Assembly: GCF_008329715.1 (NCBI RefSeq)
Contig: NZ_VTSR01000002.1
Coordinates: 124,001 to 188,000, forward strand
Source: Gimesia chilikensis
GTDB lineage: Bacteria; Planctomycetota; Planctomycetia; Planctomycetales; Planctomycetaceae
Direction of reading: 5' to 3'
DNA: 64,000 nucleotides
Below, in pieces: positions 9,612-17,737 of this stretch. Both the position numbers and the translations under genes were made by a program. How positions within the stretch are numbered: the stretch's first letter is position 1; the number at the start of each line of letters is the position of its first letter. The notes under the pieces were generated by a model. That model was not told where the DNA came from, ran no database searches, and saw only the letters and a list, made by a program, of their open reading frames with translations.

Positions 9612-11087
9612 TTATTTGGGGACGCGACGTCGGTTTTCGAACTTGATCTGAGTGACCCCTTTGGGATGCACGTTGGCCTGTTCAATGCGTGCATGCAGCT
9701 GCTTTGCCAGCTTCGCACGCACTTCTGCCGTCGCTGGATCGCTGGCCAGATTCTTCATTTCTGCAGCATCTGACTGATGATCGTAAAGCTCGACGCCCAG
9801 CTTTCCCTTTTCTCCCCATTCGGTATAACGATAACGAGGAGTCCGCAGGCTGTAGCCGTTGGCGTATTGAGTGAATGCCGAATCGCGCGATGCCACGGAG
9901 GCGTCTTTCAGAGTGGGAACCTGACTCACCCCGGCCGCCGAAGCGGGGGCTTTCAAGCCGGTCAGATCTGCCAGCGTGGGATAAAAGTCGACCATTTCTG
10001 CAGGTGCTTCTGCTGTCTGCCCCTGGGCAAGTACACCCGGGCCGGCGATGATCAGCGGCACATGCGTTGCATTCTCAAACAGCGTTGTTTTCTGCCAGTG
10101 TCCGTGCTCACCCATATGATAACCGTGATCGGAAGTGAAAACGACAATCGTGTTCTCTTCCAGCCCGCTCGCTTTCAGTGCTTCCAGAATTTTACCGAGT
10201 TGTGCATCAGCAAAGGTGATGGAAGCGTAGTACGCCTGAATTGCCTGGCGGGCCAGATCATCAGGCAGGTTTATCTGAACTTTCTTCCGTCTCACTGACT
10301 GCCGGGCCGGCTTGGGAATCGTGTCGAGATAGCCTGCGGGAACCTGTGGGACTTTAATCTGCTCAGTGGGATACTTCTTGAAGTAGTCCTTGGGAGCGAC
10401 ATAAGGTGTGTGTGGACGGTAGAGACCGACCGCCATGAAGAACGGCTGCTTGCTTTTAGCAAACTTCTGCAGCTGTTCGATGGCGATATCCGCGGCAATG
10501 CCGTCTGTCTGTTCTGCGTCAGTTCCCTCCGCGGCGAGCCAGCTGAGCATGCCTCCAAAACTACCGGGGGTCAGAGTGAAAATCAGATCCTCATCATCCA
10601 CATCGCGTCCGCGGGGATTGAAGGTCTGGTTCCAGGAATAAGGGTCATCATGTCCGCCGGTCCCGATATGTTTGGGAACGTTGTAGTGATAGATCTTCCC
10701 CACCCGGGTAGCGAAGTAACCGTTGTCACGAAACATCTGCGGAATGGTTTTCACGTTGGGGACGTGTTCGCGGATGTAGATCGCATTGCGATGGACGAGC
10801 GTCTGATCGGGGTACATGCCCGTCATGAAGGAGGCCCGACTGGGACCACACAGCGGAAACTGGCAGTAGGCATTCTGAAAGCGAACACCCCGTTTTGCCA
10901 GCTGATCGATATTCGGAGACTGGACCTGCGGATGACCGTAGCAGCCCAGATCGCAGTTGAGGTCGTCGCAGATCAGGAACAGAACGTTGGGTCTGCTCTC
11001 TTCAGCTGAGACGGCTGATAGAGAATTGAAAAACAGCGCGCTGCAAGCGAAGGCAAACAGCAGAGATCGACCGAGGCTGTGGATCAT
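9612..11087 (-). CDS. Exported sulfatase, iduronate-2-sulfatase-like
   Basis: Formylglycine sulfatase of 491 residues. The open frame extends 17 codons further upstream, but the ATG at 11087 begins a proper signal peptide (MIHSLGRSLLFAFACSALFF) and is used here. Metal motif ICDDLNCDLGCYG (D41, D42) and the sulfatase signature CGPSR (C80) are intact. The second metal motif FTSDHGYHMGEHGHW resembles iduronate-2-sulfatases more than the first sulfatase of this window. KTTLFENATHVPLII is also typical. Likely role is desulfation of sulfated glycans outside the cytoplasm; the substrate is inferred only. Confidence 0.94.
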   Translation of the reverse strand: MIHSLGRSLLFAFACSALFFNSLSAVSAEESRPNVLFLICDDLNCDLGCYGHPQVQSPNIDQLAKRGVRFQNAYCQFPLCGPSRASFMTGMYPDQTLVHRNAIYIREHVPNVKTIPQMFRDNGYFATRVGKIYHYNVPKHIGTGGHDDPYSWNQTFNPRGRDVDDEDLIFTLTPGSFGGMLSWLAAEGTDAEQTDGIAADIAIEQLQKFAKSKQPFFMAVGLYRPHTPYVAPKDYFKKYPTEQIKVPQVPAGYLDTIPKPARQSVRRKKVQINLPDDLARQAIQAYYASITFADAQLGKILEALKASGLEENTIVVFTSDHGYHMGEHGHWQKTTLFENATHVPLIIAGPGVLAQGQTAEAPAEMVDFYPTLADLTGLKAPASAAGVSQVPTLKDASVASRDSAFTQYANGYSLRTPRYRYTEWGEKGKLGVELYDHQSDAAEMKNLASDPATAEVRAKLAKQLHARIEQANVHPKGVTQIKFENRRRVPK

Positions 11088-11378
11088 GAATGTACCCCCA
11101 GGGGAATTAGAATTAAGAACCAGTGAATGTGTACACACTCATATCCTAACAGAGTGGAGGCCCTGTTTCAGTAGGGAATACCAGGTTCCATTTGAAGTTT
11201 TTGAGGCTCAGACTGACTCGTGAATTTCAGGTAAAACCCGATTTTTTGTTACAGAGATTTATTTCTGTGAATCCCTGTTAATTCTTATTTGTTTACTGCT
11301 AAACAGTATTGATTGTCGCTGAACTGGGGTTTAGCCTTACGGGAGCTCATTCTGATACTCTTAAAGGTCGTTTTATTG

Positions 11379-13925
11379 ATGTCTGAGACTACTGTGATCG
11401 AATGCCCTAATTGTGGGGCTACGTTTAAAGCCAAATCCAAAGCAGCCCTGGGGAAAAAAGTTGCCTGCCCGAAGTGCCAGGTTCCTTTTGTCATATCCGC
11501 CCCATCATCTTCCTCAAAGTCAAAGAAGCCGCAGCAGGCGGCTGCGCAACAGGATGCCTGGGACGACCTCTGGGATGAAGAGGATGATCTGGAAGCCAGC
11601 CAGCCACCCCGAGAAAAAGCAAACCGCCCTCGAGGACGATCGGCGAAACGGAATCCGTCTTCAGGAGACTCTCTGAAGTGGATCGGTCTGGCAGCCATCG
11701 TGGTGATTGTCGGGGGAGGCATCGGGTTGATTGCCCTCAACTCGGGAGGCTCCGGTGGCTCGTCAGAAAATCTCGCTGCTAAACTGGCAACGACCGGAGC
11801 TGCCAATCAGTCTTCAGATAAAGAGGAAGTGTCGGAGACGCTAACGCCCGAACCGACTGAGGCTAAGTCAACTGAACCGGAAACGACAGAGAATGCGAAA
11901 CCGCAAATGACCGTTGCCAGCTCAACTACTTCGACTTCTGCCATCCCAGAGGCGGATCAGTCCGTGACTGTCGATCCTTCTCTCACTCCCGCGCAGGCGG
12001 CTGCGACGCACCTCTTGGTTTTTGAAATTATCAAGCTCGACTCTACGATCACCAACTCGATCAAGAACTCACGTCAGAATAAGGCGCGAATGCTGGATAT
12101 GCTTTCAAGAAGCACTGCTCAGGTCGTCGACACTCAACTGAAAAAGTCAGATGTGCTGACCTTTATCCCGAGATCGACTCAGGTTGATCTCTCCCGGAAT
12201 CTACTCAGTCTGCAGGCAGACCCGCGCGCCGCCAGACAGATCGCCGACAGCATCAATAAAAATGCGTCGATCAAAGTACAAATCGCGGAGACTGCCAAAG
12301 TGGTGGCACTCGAGCTTCCCGAGGAAGAGGCAGATGAGGAAGGCGTGGATTATGAAGTTAAATATGTGATTGAGGAAATCGACGAATCGATTTCAAAACA
12401 GATCGCGGCCAATCCGGTAGCAGGGGAGAGTGTCTTATCTCAGTTGCTGAATCATCAACTGTCTCAGAAGTATCCCGACTACATTGCTGATAGTGTGAAA
12501 CTTGATCTTGAATATCATGTCATGACCATGCGTATGAAGAGATGTCCGTCTGTTGCATTATATATGGAGATCAACAGTATTCCCTCGATTCCAGTCAAAC
12601 TGAATCTGATGATCAATAACGTTCGCCAATTGAGAACGCCTGAAAAGATTCAGCCAACACAGCTGACCTATAAGATCAAGAAGTACAAAAAACCTGACAG
12701 TTTACAATATTTCCGGAGAGATAATTATGACATGTTCAGAGACAAGATCATCAGCGGACTGTATATTGCCCTGGCAGATGACATTTTCGGTTATGTACCG
12801 GGCTCTCTGAGGGTAGATCTGGTTAATGAAACGGTTACCTTTCAGTTTGATCATGAACCGGAAGCAAATCTGGCGCGGCGATTAAATCAGAATTTTTTTA
12901 ATGATCTCATCCTTTCGGATCAACCCATCAAAACCGGTCCCCCTGAGCCGCCATTCCGCACGCCGGGAAGGCCGATGCGACTCGTTGTACTGCGGGTTAT
13001 CGAGGCGGATGGTGTGGGAACCGTCTATTTCAGTGACCTTCATCCAGACGAGGTGAAGGCAAAGCTGGCTCAGGATTACGATGATTTGAATCATTATTTG
13101 GCTGGTGAAATTGATGGATATATCGCTGATTCTGCTGAAGGCAATCCGCAAGAGATGCTGATTGCGATCCAGCTCGACCAGATTCCGCCACCCGATCTCG
13201 CAAAAATGATTAATGCGATCACGCTGTTTGATTATAAAGTTGCCGATGAATTCGTCGCCGTTCATGAAGTGCAGTACGATCCGGAATCATCGGAGAAGAC
13301 CATGTTCTTCAATTTTACCAATCACAATGAGAAAGCAGCTCAATTCAGACCAGAACGGGTACGTGCCAAAGTAGAAACGGAACTGGCTGATTTACCCCGA
13401 TACATCCCCGGCTCGCTCCAGATGGATTTTGACAAGGGAACTCTCAGTGTCAGAATGCGAATCGGATTAGATGACAGATGGGAGAAGAATAACGTAATCC
13501 ATAGTCTGACTAGATTGAATCTGCAATTGAGTTACCTCAATTCCCTGCCTCCGCAAGGGAAAAGTCAGGCTCATCCGAAAGGCATCGGTATTGTCGCGGG
13601 TTCAGCTGCAGACAAGGGCCAGGGTTCATCCATGTTGCAACCTGCCGGCCAGCTGGCAAAAGGGAAACACCTGAAAGTGACGATTCAGTACGGACTGTAT
13701 GCAGGTAAAACGAATATCGTCCGCAGTGCCCGGTCTGCCCTGGATGGATTTACCTGGATTGATCTCACAACATTTCAGGTTGATGAAGCGAAAAAAGAGA
13801 TTACCTTCGAGACCACCGGGGAGATGAATGTTCCCGCGCTCGATCGCTTGCTGAAACGCCAGAAGTTTTACCAGTGTGTTATCAACAGCGAGGCATTACC
13901 CGAACCCGAGGGCTCAGAGGAATAG
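11379..13925 (+). CDS. Zinc-ribbon, single-TM protein with six tandem ~100-residue units
   Basis: Unrecognised protein of about 848 residues. The ATG at 11379 is preferred over upstream in-frame starts because an AAAGGT ribosome site precedes it and the zinc ribbon begins at once. The ribbon has CPNCG and CPKC pairs in the first 35 residues. An acidic/basic linker follows, then one membrane helix (WIGLAAIVVIVGGGIGLIAL) near residue 115. A Ser/Thr/Glu-rich linker leads to a region I read as six tandem units of about 100 residues. The recurring core is y-I-p-x-S-x-q-v-D-l followed by a strand, seen near nucleotides 12150, 12475, 12780, 13110, 13395 and 13750. The ribbon would be cytoplasmic and the repeats periplasmic. 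Confidence 0.85.
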   Translation: MSETTVIECPNCGATFKAKSKAALGKKVACPKCQVPFVISAPSSSSKSKKPQQAAAQQDAWDDLWDEEDDLEASQPPREKANRPRGRSAKRNPSSGDSLKWIGLAAIVVIVGGGIGLIALNSGGSGGSSENLAAKLATTGAANQSSDKEEVSETLTPEPTEAKSTEPETTENAKPQMTVASSTTSTSAIPEADQSVTVDPSLTPAQAAATHLLVFEIIKLDSTITNSIKNSRQNKARMLDMLSRSTAQVVDTQLKKSDVLTFIPRSTQVDLSRNLLSLQADPRAARQIADSINKNASIKVQIAETAKVVALELPEEEADEEGVDYEVKYVIEEIDESISKQIAANPVAGESVLSQLLNHQLSQKYPDYIADSVKLDLEYHVMTMRMKRCPSVALYMEINSIPSIPVKLNLMINNVRQLRTPEKIQPTQLTYKIKKYKKPDSLQYFRRDNYDMFRDKIISGLYIALADDIFGYVPGSLRVDLVNETVTFQFDHEPEANLARRLNQNFFNDLILSDQPIKTGPPEPPFRTPGRPMRLVVLRVIEADGVGTVYFSDLHPDEVKAKLAQDYDDLNHYLAGEIDGYIADSAEGNPQEMLIAIQLDQIPPPDLAKMINAITLFDYKVADEFVAVHEVQYDPESSEKTMFFNFTNHNEKAAQFRPERVRAKVETELADLPRYIPGSLQMDFDKGTLSVRMRIGLDDRWEKNNVIHSLTRLNLQLSYLNSLPPQGKSQAHPKGIGIVAGSAADKGQGSSMLQPAGQLAKGKHLKVTIQYGLYAGKTNIVRSARSALDGFTWIDLTTFQVDEAKKEITFETTGEMNVPALDRLLKRQKFYQCVINSEALPEPEGSEE

Positions 13926-13939
13926 CTTAAACGGGAAGC

Positions 13940-14359
13940 TCAATCCTGAGTACCGGCGATGTATTTTTCCATCAGTGCCAGGGTCTCCGGGCTGACATGG
14001 TGCTCGATCCCTTCGGTGTCGGTGGCTGCTGTCTCTTCACTGACGCCGAGTGCGACCAGGAAACTGAAGACGATTTCGTGGCGATGTCGCGAGTCTTTCG
14101 CGAGCTTCGTCCCCTTACTCGTCAGTTCGACGGGGCTGTAAGGTTCCGTGGTGACATAGCCATCCCGCTGCAGACGACTCACGGTACGGTTCACAGTGAC
14201 GTGACTGACGGCAAAGTGTTCTGCCAGATCTTTGACCCGGCAGACACCCTGCTCTTCAATGACTTCCGCGATGGCCTCCACATAGTCTTCTGCTTTTTCC
14301 GTGGCATGATCCACACGGGTGCGCTCGTGTTGATTCTTCGGTTTCTTTTTTGCGGCCAT
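13940..14359 (-). CDS. mntR: Manganese-responsive regulator MntR (DtxR family)
   Basis: Small DtxR/MntR-family metal-dependent repressor of 139 residues. After a Lys-rich leader, ATEKAEDYVEAIAEVIEEQG begins the winged helix, with the recognition helix in the segment containing VSHVTVNRTVSRLQRDGYV. The dimerisation/metal region contains RHRHEIVFSFLVALGV and DTEGIEHHVSPETL, which carry the usual His and Glu ligands. There is no FeoA/SH3-like tail, as expected for MntR rather than IdeR. AAAGG precedes the ATG. It converges with the zinc-ribbon gene across 14 bases. No Mn transporter lies adjacent. Confidence 0.9.
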   Translation of the reverse strand: MAAKKKPKNQHERTRVDHATEKAEDYVEAIAEVIEEQGVCRVKDLAEHFAVSHVTVNRTVSRLQRDGYVTTEPYSPVELTSKGTKLAKDSRHRHEIVFSFLVALGVSEETAATDTEGIEHHVSPETLALMEKYIAGTQD

Positions 14360-14437
14360 CCTGTTTTGCCTTTAGGGTTCTGAAGATGTGGAGCCCTATC
14401 TTAACGGCCGGAAACCGTTTTTAACAGTCTGGGGCGC

Positions 14438-14457
14438 GTGAGAAACTGCACTCTCAC
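14438..14457. repeat. Small inverted repeat upstream of mntR
   Basis: GTGAGA (14438-14443) pairs with TCTCAC (14452-14457), about 80 bases upstream of the mntR start. It could be an operator, but one short dyad is weak evidence. Confidence 0.25.
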
Positions 14458-14534
14458 CCTGTTAAGAAATCAACACCGTGCTGTCCCGATTTATGAACAG
14501 GTTCAACCGCGAATTCAGATTCTGTTATGTGGCC

Positions 14535-15650
14535 TTACAGATGTTTTTCCACAAACGTCCAGGCCGAGGCATCGTTAAATTCGTGTCCCCCTTCGAAAAT
14601 GACATGCTCGAAACGATCCTGCAGGTTGAGCTGCTCATAATAAGCTTTGGCCCGGGGCGCCAGTTGCTTACCTTTCTCGCGATGCGAGGGCCGATCGGTT
14701 GCACCTGCCTGTATCTGTAATGCACGGGGACAGATCAGCGCGACCAGGTCGGCATCATTGAAGAGCGTCATGCGATCCATGAAGCGAAAGTCAGGAGGGA
14801 CCGAAAGTTCCTCTTCCTCATAGCGGCCCTCCTGAACTCCAAAGTAACAGCTGGAGACCGCCACCTTAATTCGTGGATCGACGGCAGGAGTCACAAGGGC
14901 GTAATAGCCGCCGTAGGACAAACCAACCATCCCAATCCGGCTGGCGTCCACTTCGGGACGTTTAATGAGTTCATCAATGGCATAGGTGATCTTGGCAATC
15001 TCGACAGCGGTGATACTGGTGCCGATGAGCCGCATGCGGTCGTCAATCTGGCGGCGGATATCTTTGGGAAATTCGTCGGCACGGAACAAGTGCTGTGGGG
15101 CATAAACAATATAGCCTCGTTTCACCGCGCCGCGGACCATGTCATTGTAGTTTGCACCACCGTTAAATAACGCAACTTCAGGCGATCCGCCACCGCCGTG
15201 CATGGAGATAATCAGCGGGGCTTTCTCTTTGAGGGATTTGGGGAGAATGAAGATTCCCTCGGAATGCACGCCCGGCAAAATCGGGAACATGGCCCGGTAG
15301 TAGACGCCGATACTGTCCTCGCCGATCTGTTTGTAGGAAGCTTTTAAATCGGGACGCTTGCCCGGTGGAGGATACCCGATACTCTGACAGAACGCACCGC
15401 GGTAAGCCTCTGCGGACTTTGCAAACGCGTCCGCCGATGAATAGTCAGGCCGAAACAGTTTCTTGAATCGACTCTGGTCGGCAGCCATCTTCTGAATATA
15501 GGCATCCAGTTCCCGCGCCTGTTCGTTACGGAGCGGATTCGAGTCGGCCACATTCTGATTGAAGTATTCAGACTTTTTTGAATCGGTTTGTCCACAGGCC
15601 AGGGTGGGCAGCAGACTGAAGACCAGAGCCAGGGCGGAAACAGCTTTCAT
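14535..15650 (-). CDS. Exported alpha/beta-hydrolase (esterase / dienelactone-hydrolase-like)
   Basis: Secreted serine hydrolase of 371 residues. Residues 1-20 form a signal peptide. The oxyanion HGGGGSPE motif lies at 151-158, the nucleophile elbow is GLSYGGY with S245, D319 in GATDRPSH is the probable acid, and H356 in EGGHEFND completes the triad. This arrangement resembles acetyl-xylan-esterase/dienelactone-hydrolase-type enzymes of planctomycetes. AAAGGA lies upstream of the ATG. The substrate is not evident; an ester on a polysaccharide is a reasonable guess. Confidence 0.87.
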   Translation of the reverse strand: MKAVSALALVFSLLPTLACGQTDSKKSEYFNQNVADSNPLRNEQARELDAYIQKMAADQSRFKKLFRPDYSSADAFAKSAEAYRGAFCQSIGYPPPGKRPDLKASYKQIGEDSIGVYYRAMFPILPGVHSEGIFILPKSLKEKAPLIISMHGGGGSPEVALFNGGANYNDMVRGAVKRGYIVYAPQHLFRADEFPKDIRRQIDDRMRLIGTSITAVEIAKITYAIDELIKRPEVDASRIGMVGLSYGGYYALVTPAVDPRIKVAVSSCYFGVQEGRYEEEELSVPPDFRFMDRMTLFNDADLVALICPRALQIQAGATDRPSHREKGKQLAPRAKAYYEQLNLQDRFEHVIFEGGHEFNDASAWTFVEKHL

Positions 15651-15823
15651 GTCACACGGTCCTTTCAGGGCAGGTAATACAGGCGTGGTGCGTTGGTGGA
15701 TGCTGAGTATGATTCTAACTCAAGAAAGATATCGAGTCTATCAGGCGCTGATAACACGAGCCTACAATCATTGATCAGACATCAACTGGTCGGTAGAGAA
15801 TAGATCTGACTCTCTACTCTCCT

Positions 15824-17116
15824 TTAAGGCGTCAGACGGGGAATACCGATTGTCTGACCGTAAGCCTGACAGAGTTGTTCAACGGTTAAGCCATAGGCAC
15901 GCTGCAGACTGTCCTGCCAGGTGAGGCCTTCCTTGATGCCGTTGAAGAAGAGTTTGAACTGTTCCGGATTGGCTTTCAGCATCAACTGAATGATGGCACT
16001 GGCGGAACCGTACTGCCAGCCGTCGAGTCGATCGTTATTGAAGAACTGTCCCCCGAAAGTGTGTGACTGCCTCAAGCGAGATGCTGCTTCGGTCTGGCGA
16101 AAGCGGACCTCTTTGGAACTGGGAACGACCATCATCGCGATCCAGTCGGCGATCCCTTCGTTGATCCAGGTGGGAATCGGGACCGTTGATTTGTAACGGT
16201 GGATATAGCCGTGTGCGGTTTCATGCACGAGGACCGCTCCAAAGAAGTTGGGGTCGTTACCCCGATAACAGGAGACGATGACCTTACCGTCACCATGGGA
16301 GTGGCAGAGACCGATGGCGTTGCCGGTTTCGGTGCGGTTGTAGAATTCCTCTTCGAATTCGAGAAAGGCCTGTTTAGCCAGAAAAGCGACGACCACCGCT
16401 TTGCCACGCCAGATATTATGCCCCGGTTTGAAACCGAATGACTGCCCCAGCAGTTCATTCATCTTGTCGAGTTGTACCAGATAGGGGGCAACCTGCTTTG
16501 CCGGCATGTCGGTATAAAACAGAAAATACTTCGTTTCATACAGCTGCATGTTGAAGCCGGAAAAATGCGTACCGACTTTCTTCAGGAACTCTTTGTATTC
16601 GTCGACGTATTTCAGCTGTTCCTTTTCGGGAATCTCTTCCCAGAACTCTTCGTTTGAGGCACGCAGTTTTTCTGAGATGGCTGCATTCTTGCGACTCATA
16701 TCTTCTATGGCAGCCGCTTTGAGTGAAGGTAAATACTGGAACTGATAGGTCTTGTCGTCGACTTTCATTTCCACCAGACGCGTGGCGAACAGACGCTTGC
16801 CGCGTGTGGCGTTTTCGGTTTTGACCTCCATCGACTTGATGTGGCTCTCATCCCGTCCGGTAAAGAAACGGGTGATTTCAACGTCCACTTCTTCCTTGCC
16901 GTTGGATGTCAGCACGTTTGCCTTTTTCCCGACCAGGGAATTCACTTCATCTGCCGAGAGAGCAAATTCCAGAGCAGCAGCTTCCACAGTATTGGAAGGC
17001 TTGGCGTTATATCGGGTCGCGCGTTTTTGGGCAATCGCCGGTTGTCCCATCAGCAGCAGAGACAGCGACAATAGCATGACGCGGAAAACAACGGAAACAG
17101 GGCGAGGAACCATCAT
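15824..17116 (-). CDS. Exported gluzincin-like metallopeptidase (peptidase MA-like)
   Basis: Secreted protein of about 430 residues. The frame opens at a TTG at 17203, but tandem ATGs at 17116/17113 start a clear signal peptide (VVFRVMLLSLSLLLMGQPAIA), so 17116 is used. An SHD1-like basic segment follows, then the catalytic region: VHETAHGYIHRY gives the HExxH zinc site (H298, E299, H302), and TWINEGIADWIA supplies the downstream Glu (E320) typical of gluzincins. Protease activity is inferred from these motifs. A second protein with the same layout lies at 28425-29615. Confidence 0.82.
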   Translation of the reverse strand: MMVPRPVSVVFRVMLLSLSLLLMGQPAIAQKRATRYNAKPSNTVEAAALEFALSADEVNSLVGKKANVLTSNGKEEVDVEITRFFTGRDESHIKSMEVKTENATRGKRLFATRLVEMKVDDKTYQFQYLPSLKAAAIEDMSRKNAAISEKLRASNEEFWEEIPEKEQLKYVDEYKEFLKKVGTHFSGFNMQLYETKYFLFYTDMPAKQVAPYLVQLDKMNELLGQSFGFKPGHNIWRGKAVVVAFLAKQAFLEFEEEFYNRTETGNAIGLCHSHGDGKVIVSCYRGNDPNFFGAVLVHETAHGYIHRYKSTVPIPTWINEGIADWIAMMVVPSSKEVRFRQTEAASRLRQSHTFGGQFFNNDRLDGWQYGSASAIIQLMLKANPEQFKLFFNGIKEGLTWQDSLQRAYGLTVEQLCQAYGQTIGIPRLTP

Positions 17117-17313
17117 GAGTACTCGCTTTCTGAATTGAGATGAGAAGTGGCATCCTGTTATGGTTATTCTATTTATGGTGTGCCAGCCGGGAACAGCTGT
17201 CAAGTAGTGATGTCAGAAAACAGCCTGAATTTAATCAAAATGCGGGCACCCGGCGGGAAAACCAGCTCCTCTGACAGGGGGCGAGGACGGTCTTAACCGG
17301 TTTTTTATTTATG

Positions 17314-17334
17314 CAGGATTATGGGATAATCCTG
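17314..17334 (+). promoter_or_regulatory. Perfect hairpin / extended -10-like element upstream of the cold-shock gene
   Basis: CAGGATTAT (17314-17322) and ATAATCCTG (17326-17334) form a perfect nine-base stem with a GGG loop. The same bases contain TGGGATAAT, which reads as an extended -10 promoter element. It lies 117 bases before the cold-shock ATG, so it is either the promoter core or, if transcription starts further upstream, a structured part of the leader. Confidence 0.4.
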
Positions 17335-17450
17335 TTCAGTCTGCTTGTTTTCTGGCTCAGTCGAGGTAGAATCGAGTCTTGCGGCAGAGGAATCTGACCA
17401 GTTGTTTCGGCAGGTGCCGCAGTTTTATTTTTGAAGGAAGCTGATATACG

Positions 17451-17648
17451 ATGGCTGAAGGTACAATCAAGAAGGTGACGTCAAAGGGTTTTGGATTTAT
17501 CGACACTGGATCAGGTAAAGACCTGTTCTTCCACCTGTCCAATCTGGAAGGTGTGTCGTTCGAAGAGCTCTACGAAGGACAGCGCGTCTCCTACACCGAG
17601 GGAATGGGCGACAAAGGACCACGGGCGGAGAATGTCAAACCGATCTAG
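17451..17648 (+). CDS. Cold-shock domain protein
   Basis: Single cold-shock domain protein of 65 residues that binds single-stranded RNA or DNA. RNP-1 is seen as KGFGFI (residues 12-17) and RNP-2 as LFFHLS (24-29). The usual N-terminal Trp of KWFN is replaced: the protein begins MAEGTIKKVTSKGFGF, a variant common in planctomycete and delta-proteobacterial CSPs. AAGGAAG lies upstream. It has its own terminator, so it is monocistronic. The roughly 115-base possible leader could carry cold-responsive structure. Confidence 0.95.
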   Translation: MAEGTIKKVTSKGFGFIDTGSGKDLFFHLSNLEGVSFEELYEGQRVSYTEGMGDKGPRAENVKPI

Positions 17649-17674
17649 TTCGGAAATGACATCAGGAAACACTG

Positions 17675-17705
17675 CAGCCGACGTGAACTCGTCGGCTGTT
17701 TTTTT
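17675..17705 (+). terminator. Rho-independent terminator after the cold-shock gene
   Basis: Perfect nine-base stem CAGCCGACG / CGTCGGCTG (17675-17683 and 17690-17698) with a six-base loop, followed by seven T residues. Confidence 0.93.
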
Positions 17706-17737
17706 ATGCGCTCAGAGAAACGACTCGTCGAGTTATT

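Noticed and set aside
10410..11009. A 199-codon plus-strand frame
   Set aside because: It is antisense to the sulfatase gene, whose catalytic motifs are intact.
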